From JAAZPT01 sp034180455 (lineage in GTDB: Bacteria > Bacillota > Clostridia > Christensenellales > Aristaeellaceae), in assembly GCA_034180455.1 (NCBI GenBank), contig JAXFOG010000032.1, positions 1 through 64,000 on the forward strand: DNA of 64,000 nucleotides, in the 5' to 3' direction. The translations under genes and the position numbers were made by a program. Shown here one piece after another: positions 34,686-43,198 of this stretch (position 1 is its first letter; the number at the start of each line of letters is the position of its first letter). The notes beneath the pieces are model-generated. The model was not told the origin of the DNA. It did no database searches and saw only the letters and a program-made list of their open reading frames with translations.

Positions 34686-35131
34686 ATATAAAACGAAAAC
34701 TTGCATTGATTTTATGCATTTGTATAGCTCTAGGAGGACTTGCTTTTGCACAAGAAAATCTAACAACTTCGCAAGAAAATGCCAAAGAACAAAAAATAGA
34801 TATAGATTTAACCTTGCTCAATGCAACAATGTCTTATGGACAGATGTTTGATATGCTTGTAAATCCAAAAAATTATGAGAGCAAGATTGTAAAAGTAAAA
34901 GGACAGTTTGTAAAATACTTTGATGATATTCAGAAGAAAACATATTACTTAGTGAATATCATAGACCAAGCTGGTTGCTGTGCAATGGGAGTAGAGTTCG
35001 TCCCTAAAGATATAGATAATTGGCAGCCACCACTTGAAGGGGACGAAATAATCGTAACAGGAACGTTTACAACATATATTGAAAACGGCAACACCTATGC
35101 TTCAATGGTTGATTGTATAATAGAAAAATAA
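34682..35131 (+). CDS. Exported small protein, probable OB-fold, at the end of the zinc operon
   Basis: 149 residues. A signal peptide (about 1-23, ending AFA) is followed by a beta-rich domain with VKVKGQFVKYFDD, QAGCCAMGVEFVPKD and GDEIIVTGTFTTY, which reads as an OB-fold. A GCC pair could bind metal or form a disulfide. The function is not known to me. It overlaps znuB by 4 bp and ends the operon, so a role in zinc delivery outside the membrane is plausible but inferred. Confidence 0.72.
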   Translation: MNIKRKLALILCICIALGGLAFAQENLTTSQENAKEQKIDIDLTLLNATMSYGQMFDMLVNPKNYESKIVKVKGQFVKYFDDIQKKTYYLVNIIDQAGCCAMGVEFVPKDIDNWQPPLEGDEIIVTGTFTTYIENGNTYASMVDCIIEK

Positions 35132-35134
35132 ATC

Positions 35135-35163
35135 AAGGCAATGCGTAATGCATTGCCTTTTAA
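35135..35163 (+). terminator. Terminator of the zinc operon
   Basis: AAGGCAATGC pairs perfectly with GCATTGCCTT around GTAAT and is followed by TTTT. Confidence 0.85.
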
Positions 35164-35220
35164 TATGCTGTGTTTATATTATTAGAATAATGCTAAATAG
35201 CATATTTAAAGCTCCTTTAC

Positions 35221-35249
35221 TTGACAATCTAATTAAATATAAGTATACT
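35221..35249 (+). promoter_or_regulatory. Promoter of the asnA operon
   Basis: TTGACA at 35221-35226 and TATACT at 35244-35249 with a 17-bp spacer, 21 bp before the asnA ATG. Confidence 0.7.
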
Positions 35250-35270
35250 TTTTTATGTTTTGGAGGCAGC

Positions 35271-36278
35271 ATGAGCAATTGTTTTATTCCTGAGGGTTAT
35301 AAGGCCTGTCTGGACCTATATGAAACTCAAAAAGCTATTACAGTAATCAAGCGTAAGCTTGAAAGTGAAATTGAGGAAAGACTTAATCTGAAAAGAGTGT
35401 CAGCACCTCTTTTTGTTGACCCTAATACTGGATTAAATGATAATCTTAATGGGACTGAAAGAGCAGTAAGATTTAATATACCTTCAGCTGGAATTGATGC
35501 CGAAGTAATACATTCTCTTGCTAAGTGGAAGCGTATGGCACTTTACAGATATGATTTCAATATGGGTAAAGGCTTATACACAAATATGAATGCCATAAGG
35601 CGTGATGAAACTCTAGACAACCTACATTCAGTATATGTAGATCAGTGGGATTGGGAGAAAATCATTAGCATAGAAGAGAGAAACGAAAAAACTCTTAAAG
35701 AAACAGTTAGGCAGATTGCAAAAGCTATAAAGTCTACACATATTACATTACGTAATCGATTCCCACAGATACGCACTCATATAGAAGAAGACGTATATTT
35801 TATTTCTAGCCAAGAACTTTTAGATATGTATCCACATTTGCCACCAAAAGCCAGAGAGTACGAGATCACAAAGAAACATGGGCTTGTATTTATAAGTCAA
35901 ATTGGAAAAATACTTTCAAACGGAGAAAGGCATGATGGCAGGTCTCCTGATTATGATGATTGGGAGCTTAATGGAGATATACTCTATTATCATGCTCCAT
36001 TGGATTGTGCACTTGAGATATCAAGCATGGGCATTAGAGTTGACGCAAAGTCGCTTGATAGGCAGTTGCGTATTTCCAATTGTGATGATAGAAGAGAGCT
36101 TGCTTATCACAAGATGCTGCTAAATTCACAGCTACCACTTACCATAGGTGGTGGAATAGGGCAGTCAAGACTGTGTATGCTACTTATGGGCAATGCGCAC
36201 ATAGGAGAGGTGCAGAGCTCAATATGGGATGAGCAAACAAATGCCATTTGCCAAAGCTGTGGCGTAATATTATTGTAG
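35271..36278 (+). CDS. asnA: Aspartate-ammonia ligase (ammonia-dependent asparagine synthetase)
   Basis: 335 residues, the class II-synthetase-like AsnA that makes asparagine from aspartate, ammonia and ATP. Recognisable are LKRVSAPLFVDPNTGLNDNLNGTERAV in pieces (SAPLFVD, NGTERAV), YVDQWDWEK, FISSQELLDMYP and GGGIGQSRLCMLLMG. ATG 35271 has TGGAGG 6 nt upstream and MSNCFIPEGYKACL is the expected N-terminus. The open frame extends 41 codons upstream into the promoter and terminator, which is not real coding. Confidence 0.95.
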   Translation: MSNCFIPEGYKACLDLYETQKAITVIKRKLESEIEERLNLKRVSAPLFVDPNTGLNDNLNGTERAVRFNIPSAGIDAEVIHSLAKWKRMALYRYDFNMGKGLYTNMNAIRRDETLDNLHSVYVDQWDWEKIISIEERNEKTLKETVRQIAKAIKSTHITLRNRFPQIRTHIEEDVYFISSQELLDMYPHLPPKAREYEITKKHGLVFISQIGKILSNGERHDGRSPDYDDWELNGDILYYHAPLDCALEISSMGIRVDAKSLDRQLRISNCDDRRELAYHKMLLNSQLPLTIGGGIGQSRLCMLLMGNAHIGEVQSSIWDEQTNAICQSCGVILL

Positions 36279-36292
36279 TTGTTGGGGAAGCT

Positions 36293-38023
36293 ATGCAAGG
36301 ACAAAGGAAACTGAATATTGTACCCCCTATGCTAGAAGCACTGCGAGCAGATGCAGTACGTGCTGATGGAGAGGTGCAAGAAGATATACAGAAAGTAATA
36401 TCAATGCTAAAAACTGTGGATAATAATCCATATTTAGAGCATAGAATATCACTTTTGGAAAACAGATGGTTGTTGGATGAAAAAGACGGATTCATGCCAA
36501 TGGAATACGTAAATATTTTTCTTGATCCAGAACTTTGTATAAAAAACTTGAGACATAATCTGTATCTAGCTAAAAGATACAGAGACAAGGATTTACTTGT
36601 AAGTGTTTTAGAGCAGATTGAGAATACATATAACGAACTTACATTAGATACAAATGCAAGCAAAGTTCCCGATATAATGGAAGAAGTAGGCGTGGAGCTT
36701 TTTGAGATCTGTATGACAATGTTTAGAGTGGTCGCAAAACCAACTCTAATACAGTTTGTTAATTTTATTATAGATAACACATATAACTATGCAAGATTTT
36801 TGCAGGATTTTCCAATTCTTAAAGAATCTACTCCCACAGTACCTAAGGGATCACCAAACAATACATATACAAAAAAATATTATCAAGAAACTCACAAGCG
36901 TGGCAAGGGTGAAAATGTAGCTCGAGGGATAAAAAGAGCTGCTATGTCATATAGCATTACTGGTCATCTTAGAGAGGTTGATGCAGTAGTTAGAGGAACA
37001 AAGGTGCTGGATAAATATCATGGCACAGTTACCGGATGCTTTACTGCTTGTGATCATCTTGGTGGCAGAAGTCCGAATACACCTACAAATGTAAAGGTTG
37101 CATGTGGATATTTTAATGCGCTTCAGAGTTTGTTTCAGATTACGCAAGATCTTAGCATAGCCGATAGAATGGAGCTCATGGCTTGCAATCTTTTGCCATC
37201 ATATTTTAAAGATGGCAAAATACAGGTTATGCAGAGCAGTAATCAGATCAATTTAGACGAAGAATTCAGATCATGGCGCTATGCAGAGGTAAAGAATAAA
37301 AGCTTCTACGAGCCATCAGAAAAGCCAGAGGAGTTGGCTGCGATAGCAGATAGCTTAGGGCTTTTTGTACGCTCCTTTTGGATGAAAAGAGAACATGGAG
37401 GAATCGCTCTCATATTTCCATTTGCTTGCAAGGCTGTATTTAATATTGATGGGCATAAGGTGGCAGTATCTGTAACAGGCGATTACCCATATGGCGAAGA
37501 TGTAGAGATAAAAATATGCACAAAAGAGCCAGTAAATTTCCCTATATATATTAGAATACCAGGCTATTGCTCAGGCGCAGGGGTAAGTGTAAACAAAGAG
37601 GCTATGCAGCCTGCAATGAGTGATACATTCTACACAATTTCCAGAACTTTCAAAAATGGAGATAGAATAAAGCTTCACCTACCTTCAAGCATGAAGATAA
37701 ATAAATTTTATAGACGTAGCTGTACGATATACAAAGGCTCTGTTATATATGCTCTAAAGCAAGATGATCATGCTAAAAAGTTTGATAACTATGCTATAGA
37801 TTTGCAAATGAATCCATCTATAACAGAGGATAGAAAGATGCATATTACTGGATATAGCTTTAAGGGAAACTATACCCCAAAAACACAAATTGCCCTTATG
37901 CCTGAATGTGATTTAAGCGCTCCAATAAATTTGGAACTTGTGCCATACAGAAGCATTACAAACAGAATAGCTCAATTTCCGTCTATTGATAGTAGCGAAG
38001 CACCAATGGAGTCGGAATACTGA
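36293..38023 (+). CDS. GH127/DUF1680-like protein, possibly an inactive or divergent glycoside hydrolase
   Basis: 576 residues. An (alpha/alpha)6-type N-terminal part and a beta-sandwich C-terminal part (PVNFPIYIRIPGYCSGAGVSV, then FKNGDRIKLHLP) resemble the beta-L-arabinofuranosidase family. VTGCFTACDHLGGRSPNTPTN matches the place where family members carry their recognition motif. The region that normally gives the zinc-binding Cys pair and nucleophile Cys (a GCC motif) is not visible near SLGLFVRSFWMKREHGG. Activity is therefore doubtful. ATG 36293 has GGGGAAG upstream; an earlier ATG at 36248 lies inside asnA. It is exactly adjacent to the dus gene. Confidence 0.65.
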   Translation: MQGQRKLNIVPPMLEALRADAVRADGEVQEDIQKVISMLKTVDNNPYLEHRISLLENRWLLDEKDGFMPMEYVNIFLDPELCIKNLRHNLYLAKRYRDKDLLVSVLEQIENTYNELTLDTNASKVPDIMEEVGVELFEICMTMFRVVAKPTLIQFVNFIIDNTYNYARFLQDFPILKESTPTVPKGSPNNTYTKKYYQETHKRGKGENVARGIKRAAMSYSITGHLREVDAVVRGTKVLDKYHGTVTGCFTACDHLGGRSPNTPTNVKVACGYFNALQSLFQITQDLSIADRMELMACNLLPSYFKDGKIQVMQSSNQINLDEEFRSWRYAEVKNKSFYEPSEKPEELAAIADSLGLFVRSFWMKREHGGIALIFPFACKAVFNIDGHKVAVSVTGDYPYGEDVEIKICTKEPVNFPIYIRIPGYCSGAGVSVNKEAMQPAMSDTFYTISRTFKNGDRIKLHLPSSMKINKFYRRSCTIYKGSVIYALKQDDHAKKFDNYAIDLQMNPSITEDRKMHITGYSFKGNYTPKTQIALMPECDLSAPINLELVPYRSITNRIAQFPSIDSSEAPMESEY

Positions 38024-38967
38024 TGATATTGGCATTAGGACCTATGGCAGGATATACAGATGCTCCTTTTCGTAGCATTGTGGCAAGTCTTGGAGCCAAC
38101 TATACTGTAAGCGAAATGGTAAGCGCTATGGGATTACTACATGCAAGAGCAGATTTTGAACCATACAAGCATCTTTTAGCTATAGGAAAAAATGAAAATA
38201 ACTTACACGCCCAAATATTTGGTAGCAAGCCCTACTACATGGCAGAAGCTTGCAGAAAAATTAGCGATATGGGCGTTTTTTCGGGTATAGATATAAATAT
38301 GGGATGCCCTGTAAAAAAGATAGTAAATAATGGGGAAGGCTCAGCTCTAATGAAAAACCCAAAGCTTGCTAGTGAAGTAGTAAACGCTTGTGCTAAGTCT
38401 ACTGCATTGCCAATAAGCGTAAAGATGCGTATAGGATGGGACCATGAAAATATAAATGCAGTGGAATTTGCAAAAGCCATGCAGGATAGCGGTGCAAATC
38501 TTTTATCTGTACATGGCAGAACTAGGGAACAGATGTATTCTGGTACTGCAGATTGGGACACTATTGCACTAGTAAAGCAAAAAGTGGATATACCCGTTAT
38601 AGCAAATGGAGATATTGTAGATGCATCAAGTGCTAAGGATATTATTGAGCACACAAAAGCAGATGGAATAATGATTGCAAGAGCTGCAGTTGGCAATCCT
38701 TGGATATTTGCCAATGTAGGAGCATTTTTGTATAATAAATCATATACGGAGCCAAGCAATAAAGAAAAATGTCTTTTGCTAAAGTCGCATATATATGCAA
38801 TTTCTGATTTCTATGGTGAAAATAGAGTAATAAAAATAGCAAGAAGTCAGATAGCCCATTATTTTAATCGTATTGGGAAATCAAAGCATTACAGAGTAGC
38901 ACTATGCCAGGTAAAGGATATTTCTGAGCTTATCAAGTTAGTAGAAGATTATTACGAGGAAGTATGA
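38023..38967 (+). CDS. dusB: tRNA-dihydrouridine synthase (DusB-type)
   Basis: Reduces uridine in the tRNA D-loop with FMN. 314 residues: the N-terminal LGPMAGYTDAPFR (FMN loop), catalytic Cys in DINMGCPVKKIV, then VKMRIGWD, SVHGRTREQMYSG and VIANGDIVD. The start codon shares bases with the GH127-like stop, and its own stop overlaps the next gene by 4 bp, so this is a coupled operon. Confidence 0.9.
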   Translation: MILALGPMAGYTDAPFRSIVASLGANYTVSEMVSAMGLLHARADFEPYKHLLAIGKNENNLHAQIFGSKPYYMAEACRKISDMGVFSGIDINMGCPVKKIVNNGEGSALMKNPKLASEVVNACAKSTALPISVKMRIGWDHENINAVEFAKAMQDSGANLLSVHGRTREQMYSGTADWDTIALVKQKVDIPVIANGDIVDASSAKDIIEHTKADGIMIARAAVGNPWIFANVGAFLYNKSYTEPSNKEKCLLLKSHIYAISDFYGENRVIKIARSQIAHYFNRIGKSKHYRVALCQVKDISELIKLVEDYYEEV

Positions 38968-40424
38968 AGAAATTTATTGCCATATTAATTATGATTATAT
39001 TTACATTTGGTGTTTCATATGCCGAGGTAGACAGCGCCTTTTTAGATAGCTTTTTGCAACTGTCTGAGGGCGATGAGCTTGATTTTTCATTAAAGTGTAA
39101 ATTGAATAGCTTATATCCATACGATGACAGTCAAACAAAAGTATATGACAGGGCACTTAATAATTTTAAATTAAATTTTTCTTCAATAAATGGGGAAGAC
39201 AGGCAGTATTATTTATCAAGCCTTAGTTTTGCAGATAGCAATATATTTTCAAATGTTGAGCTAAAATATGGAGAAAAGCAGTATATACTAAATACGCTTT
39301 TACAAGGAACGGTGTTTAGCTCATCTGAGCAAAAAAATATATTTGATATATTCAATATTGAAAATCCGTTTAATGATAAAGAACATTTTACATCTGAAAA
39401 ATCCATTTTGGATCTAAACTATATAGTCAATAATATAGATCAAGGTGAAAAAAAGAAAAGAGTAAGCTTTGCAGTGAAAGGCTTCCAAGATCCGTACGAG
39501 CAGAGCATAACTGATATAGGCAAAAACAACTTTGAACAGTATGAGCAGATAATTCATACAATTGCTTTAATAGGCTTTGATGAAGAGTATTCTAATAGCC
39601 TTAATATAGAGTTTGATAACAGGTACAGTCTTAGAACGCTTTATGATAAAGAGGGCAGAGCAATAGGTGTAAGACTAAAGGGTGGAGTAAGCTTAGATGG
39701 CCAAAAATATGAGATAAATACTTCAATAGACTTTACCCATGATTTAAGTAGAGTATATATAAAAAACAAGTTTAAAAATAGCAATACCAAGTATATCGCA
39801 ACCGAACTTGGAATGGATCAAAAAAGTGGGGAAAATAATTCATATTTTGAAATAAAAGATAAAAATTATAAGCTTACTGACAATAAAGAAAGTAATATAA
39901 TAAGCGATATAGGGCAAAATCAGAATACTATGCGTGGTAGCTACAAGCATTTTAGCAGTGTTGAAAATGGAGAAAGCATAAGTTCTAAATTGATAGAATT
40001 AACTCCTGACATTACCATAGAAAAATCAGGGAAAAAGAAATATGTTCGAGGTAATATCGGGTTAAAATATACAGACAATGATATTTTAAAAATAGATTTG
40101 CAGGCTCAATTTGGCAATGCAAACGATTTGCAGAAGGCATACGATATAGCAGGTATATTTGATGTTGCTATCAAAAATGGTGGAATAGAGCAGAATCCAG
40201 ATTATTTCAAGGGCGATAGCGAAGAAGCGCGAATAGTTAATCTTGATGAATACAATCAAGAAATATTTAAATCCTTGCAGGAAGATTTAAAAACGCAATT
40301 TTCTGCAAAAACTTTGCGAGTTATGCTTGCTCAAGAAGATCATTCTGATTACATACTTTCCTATGGCATGCAGCCTGAAGATTGGCAGGAGTTTTTGGAA
40401 TATTACAAGAGCTTGGAGGAATAA
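38964..40424 (+). CDS. Exported protein of unknown function
   Basis: 486 residues. A signal peptide (about 1-20, ending SYAE) is followed by a region predicted by eye to be mostly beta strands with acidic and Lys/Asn-rich loops. I recognise no domain and no enzyme motif. There is one Cys and no anchor or lipobox. It lies 3 bp before another exported protein of similar size, and the two probably work together. They may also be distant paralogues, but I see no clear alignment. Confidence 0.7.
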   Translation: MKKFIAILIMIIFTFGVSYAEVDSAFLDSFLQLSEGDELDFSLKCKLNSLYPYDDSQTKVYDRALNNFKLNFSSINGEDRQYYLSSLSFADSNIFSNVELKYGEKQYILNTLLQGTVFSSSEQKNIFDIFNIENPFNDKEHFTSEKSILDLNYIVNNIDQGEKKKRVSFAVKGFQDPYEQSITDIGKNNFEQYEQIIHTIALIGFDEEYSNSLNIEFDNRYSLRTLYDKEGRAIGVRLKGGVSLDGQKYEINTSIDFTHDLSRVYIKNKFKNSNTKYIATELGMDQKSGENNSYFEIKDKNYKLTDNKESNIISDIGQNQNTMRGSYKHFSSVENGESISSKLIELTPDITIEKSGKKKYVRGNIGLKYTDNDILKIDLQAQFGNANDLQKAYDIAGIFDVAIKNGGIEQNPDYFKGDSEEARIVNLDEYNQEIFKSLQEDLKTQFSAKTLRVMLAQEDHSDYILSYGMQPEDWQEFLEYYKSLEE

Positions 40425-40427
40425 AAT

Positions 40428-41909
40428 ATGAAAAAAATAATTGCAACTATATTATGCATGGTAATAATTACCAGTGTAGCCCTTGCTGGTTCTGTAAGTC
40501 TACCAGAAAAAGTACAGATGCAGATAGATTCAGGCTCTGGTTTCAAGGGAAATTATAAAATAGTTATTTCAAGAAATGAAGATGAAAACTCATCTAGTGG
40601 AGAGCTACGCTATCTTTCAGATGGCAATAGTCTTACTTTGCAGCTTGCAAATGAAAAAGGCAAGAATTATTACTATGTAAAAAGCAATAAAAACCAGGAT
40701 CTATACATTGATAATAACCAGTATAGCCTAACAGGCTGTGATAATTACATCAATGAATCACTTGTAAAGCTTGCCTGCAAGTATATGGATCTTCCAAGCA
40801 CTATGCAAATGGTATTTTCTGTATTTAATTATAAGCATAATTACAATATGGAAACTGCCCTTATGGAAAAGAGAATGAATGATGAGCGAAACAAAATATT
40901 ATCGGATGCATTTGAAAAGCTTAAATCACATAGCGATCTATGGCTTGAAAAGTATATGAATGGTGATAAGTCAAAGATAAAGATTGGTTCCGAAGCAGCT
41001 TTATCATTAAATTATTCAGTTCCATATGATGATTTCAAAAAAATGCTTAAATCACTTGCGCTAGATATAAAGCAAGATGCATTTTTAACTGATGCACTAA
41101 AACAGTCAATGCCAGAAGAATACTCAAATATGTTGAGTCTCAACGATCTGGATTATATAGACTTTGCAATAGATAGCATAAAAATTGATGAAAATATCAA
41201 ACTCGGAAAAACATTCTCTACTAAGGGCGAACTTAAATCTAGCTTTATTGAGTTGCCACTTGTCGATAAGGAAAGGGGAATATACCACTTTAAATATGCT
41301 CAGGAGCTTACTGACAAAGGGAATGTTGAAAATATTTCAATTTCATCTGATTCAAATGTGATCGATATTAGTTTTACAGTATCACAAGAAGACGAAAATG
41401 AAGTATATAAAGGTGTTATAAGTACTGAATCAAAGGAATTGCCTGATAATAGTGTTTCATATAATTTTGTATTTAAAAAATACGAGAAGGATTATGTGGA
41501 TGAAACTGGAAAAGATCACCTTGATAGCTCGTATGAATTAAACCTTAGAAACAATGATGAAAAAGGCTTTAAGCAAGCAGATAACTATAACATAGTTTAT
41601 TCTAAAAAACTTAGCAGTGGAGTTGCAAAAAATGTATCCACAAAGGTTAATGAAGAGCTAAGCATAGAGAATATTAGCAAAAATGAAAAGCTGCAATTTA
41701 ATCTTGATGCCAAAACCACAGCACCTTTTGAAATTGAGCTACCTACAGCTAACAACATGGTAATAGTTGATTTTAATAATAAAAAAGACGCAATTAGCGT
41801 CATTGAAGCGATAAAGGAAGAAGCAAAAGCCTTTTGCCCAAGCATAGAAGAAATAAATATTTATAAATCAATATTTAGTTTTGTGGATAGTAGCTTTGAC
41901 AAAGAGTAA
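40428..41909 (+). CDS. Exported protein of unknown function, partner of the preceding gene
   Basis: 493 residues. A signal peptide (about 1-20, ending ALAG) is followed by a beta-rich segment, a helical segment rich in Lys, Glu and Met (about 110-190), then more beta-rich sequence ending with short helices. Few Cys and no anchor are present. I recognise no family. It is the last gene of the asnA operon and converges with a polysaccharide deacetylase gene at only 12 bp, without a visible terminator. Confidence 0.7.
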   Translation: MKKIIATILCMVIITSVALAGSVSLPEKVQMQIDSGSGFKGNYKIVISRNEDENSSSGELRYLSDGNSLTLQLANEKGKNYYYVKSNKNQDLYIDNNQYSLTGCDNYINESLVKLACKYMDLPSTMQMVFSVFNYKHNYNMETALMEKRMNDERNKILSDAFEKLKSHSDLWLEKYMNGDKSKIKIGSEAALSLNYSVPYDDFKKMLKSLALDIKQDAFLTDALKQSMPEEYSNMLSLNDLDYIDFAIDSIKIDENIKLGKTFSTKGELKSSFIELPLVDKERGIYHFKYAQELTDKGNVENISISSDSNVIDISFTVSQEDENEVYKGVISTESKELPDNSVSYNFVFKKYEKDYVDETGKDHLDSSYELNLRNNDEKGFKQADNYNIVYSKKLSSGVAKNVSTKVNEELSIENISKNEKLQFNLDAKTTAPFEIELPTANNMVIVDFNNKKDAISVIEAIKEEAKAFCPSIEEINIYKSIFSFVDSSFDKE

Positions 41910-41921
41910 AACAAAAATATT

Positions 41922-42599
41922 TTATAACCCACCTTTATCATATTCTACTGGTGGGATATTAAGAAGCTCCGATACAGTGGTCATTTCATAATTTTTTTCT
42001 AGCTCCGGAAGGAGCTCTTTTAATACTTCCAAATCCTTTTTGTTTGCATGAAACAGTATTATGGAACCATTCTGTATGTGACTTAGCATCTTTTCTTTAC
42101 TATCCAATATTACATCCCAATATATGCAATACTTATAGCCAAGCGCCTTGCAGGCTCTGTTATAGTTTTTAAGCCCGGGTTTTATGCCACCTATACCATA
42201 GGGAAATCGTATAAGATTAGGCTTATAACGAAAGCCTAAAACTTTATCTAGCCTTTTTTGAAAATGATTGAAATCGCTTTTAATTTGTTTTACTTTCCAG
42301 TGGCGCATATTGTGATGAGTATTGCTATGATTGCCTATTTCAAATCCATTATCAAGCATTTTAAGCACAAGCCTTTCATCTGCATCACCATTTAAGGATT
42401 GACCTACAATAAAAAAGGTAATCTTTGCATTATGTGCGATAGCTGCGTCCATCATTTGCTCTACTATATCCTTGCGATAGCAATCATCTACTGTAATTGC
42501 AATCTTTGGAACAGCCCTGTCACCATTTTTATAAAATTCTATTGCAAGGCTTGTGCCTGCAATAATCATACATAACAAAAAAGAAATAATTTTTTTCAT
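41922..42599 (-). CDS. Exported polysaccharide deacetylase (NodB family)
   Basis: 225 residues: a signal peptide (about 1-19, ending LAIE) and a NodB domain. The catalytic/metal motif is AITVDDCYRK, where most family members have TFDDG, so the Gly is replaced by Cys. The metal His residues are in GNHSNTHHNM (HSxxH). RFPYG is the Arg motif, and ILFHANKK gives the late His. It probably deacetylates GlcNAc in cell-wall polymers. The substrate is uncertain. Confidence 0.85.
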   Translation of the reverse strand: MKKIISFLLCMIIAGTSLAIEFYKNGDRAVPKIAITVDDCYRKDIVEQMMDAAIAHNAKITFFIVGQSLNGDADERLVLKMLDNGFEIGNHSNTHHNMRHWKVKQIKSDFNHFQKRLDKVLGFRYKPNLIRFPYGIGGIKPGLKNYNRACKALGYKYCIYWDVILDSKEKMLSHIQNGSIILFHANKKDLEVLKELLPELEKNYEMTTVSELLNIPPVEYDKGGL

Positions 42600-43198
42600 A
42601 CTTACCTCTTTATAATAATAACATAATAAATATTCTTTTTCTATGAATATATGTATAATGAATACGATTTTTACAAAAATTCTTATGAAAAATGTTTATT
42701 AAAAATTCAATATTATCAAGTTATGTAGGGGATATCCAGTAAATTTATCAATATATAATTAAGATACTACTAAATGAATATTCTATTTACTTTTTTATTT
42801 AAAATATTATTATTGTAGAAAATGTCATTAAATTTTGACTTTACTGCTATTGACAAAAAGTTATCCACAGATAAAAAATTCGCTTGTGGATAATAATAAA
42901 ATCAAACAATCATCAAAAAGCAAGCAAATCCAATGGAAATGAACAAAGTGCAAAAAAGCTTTATTTTCTTGGGTTTTAATCAATAACAAAATTTCTTTAA
43001 AGAAACTATTAAGAAATTATAAAGAATTTTTAAATAATTGCTAAATGGCACTACCTGTGGATAAGTCTAGCGATAGTTAATAAAAAAATAGCTCAAAATA
43101 TGAGCCTAAAAATAAAAATTCTATTTAAAATACAAGACTGTTAAACAATAAAAGCAAAATACAAATTAGAATTTATTAAAATAAGATTTATAAATATC
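42600..43198. other. Gene-free AT-rich region with DnaA boxes
   Basis: About 600 bp without a plausible ORF. It contains three perfect TTATCCACA boxes: plus strand at 42861-42869, minus strand at 42885-42893 and minus strand at 43056-43064. AT-rich stretches and several short near-repeats surround them. After the third box there are TAG-type triplets (43067 onward), a weak hint of a DnaA-trio-like element. No dnaA, dnaN or rpmH is in the window. It lies between two minus-strand genes. See findings. Confidence 0.7.

Noticed and set aside
35148..35270. Upstream extension of asnA
   Set aside because: The open frame contains the zinc-operon terminator and asnA promoter, and the better start is ATG 35271 with TGGAGG.
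42600..43198. dif-like recombination site near the convergent gene border
   Set aside because: The gene orientation change at 41915 suggested a terminus, but no XerC/XerD 28-bp dif-like sequence is visible.
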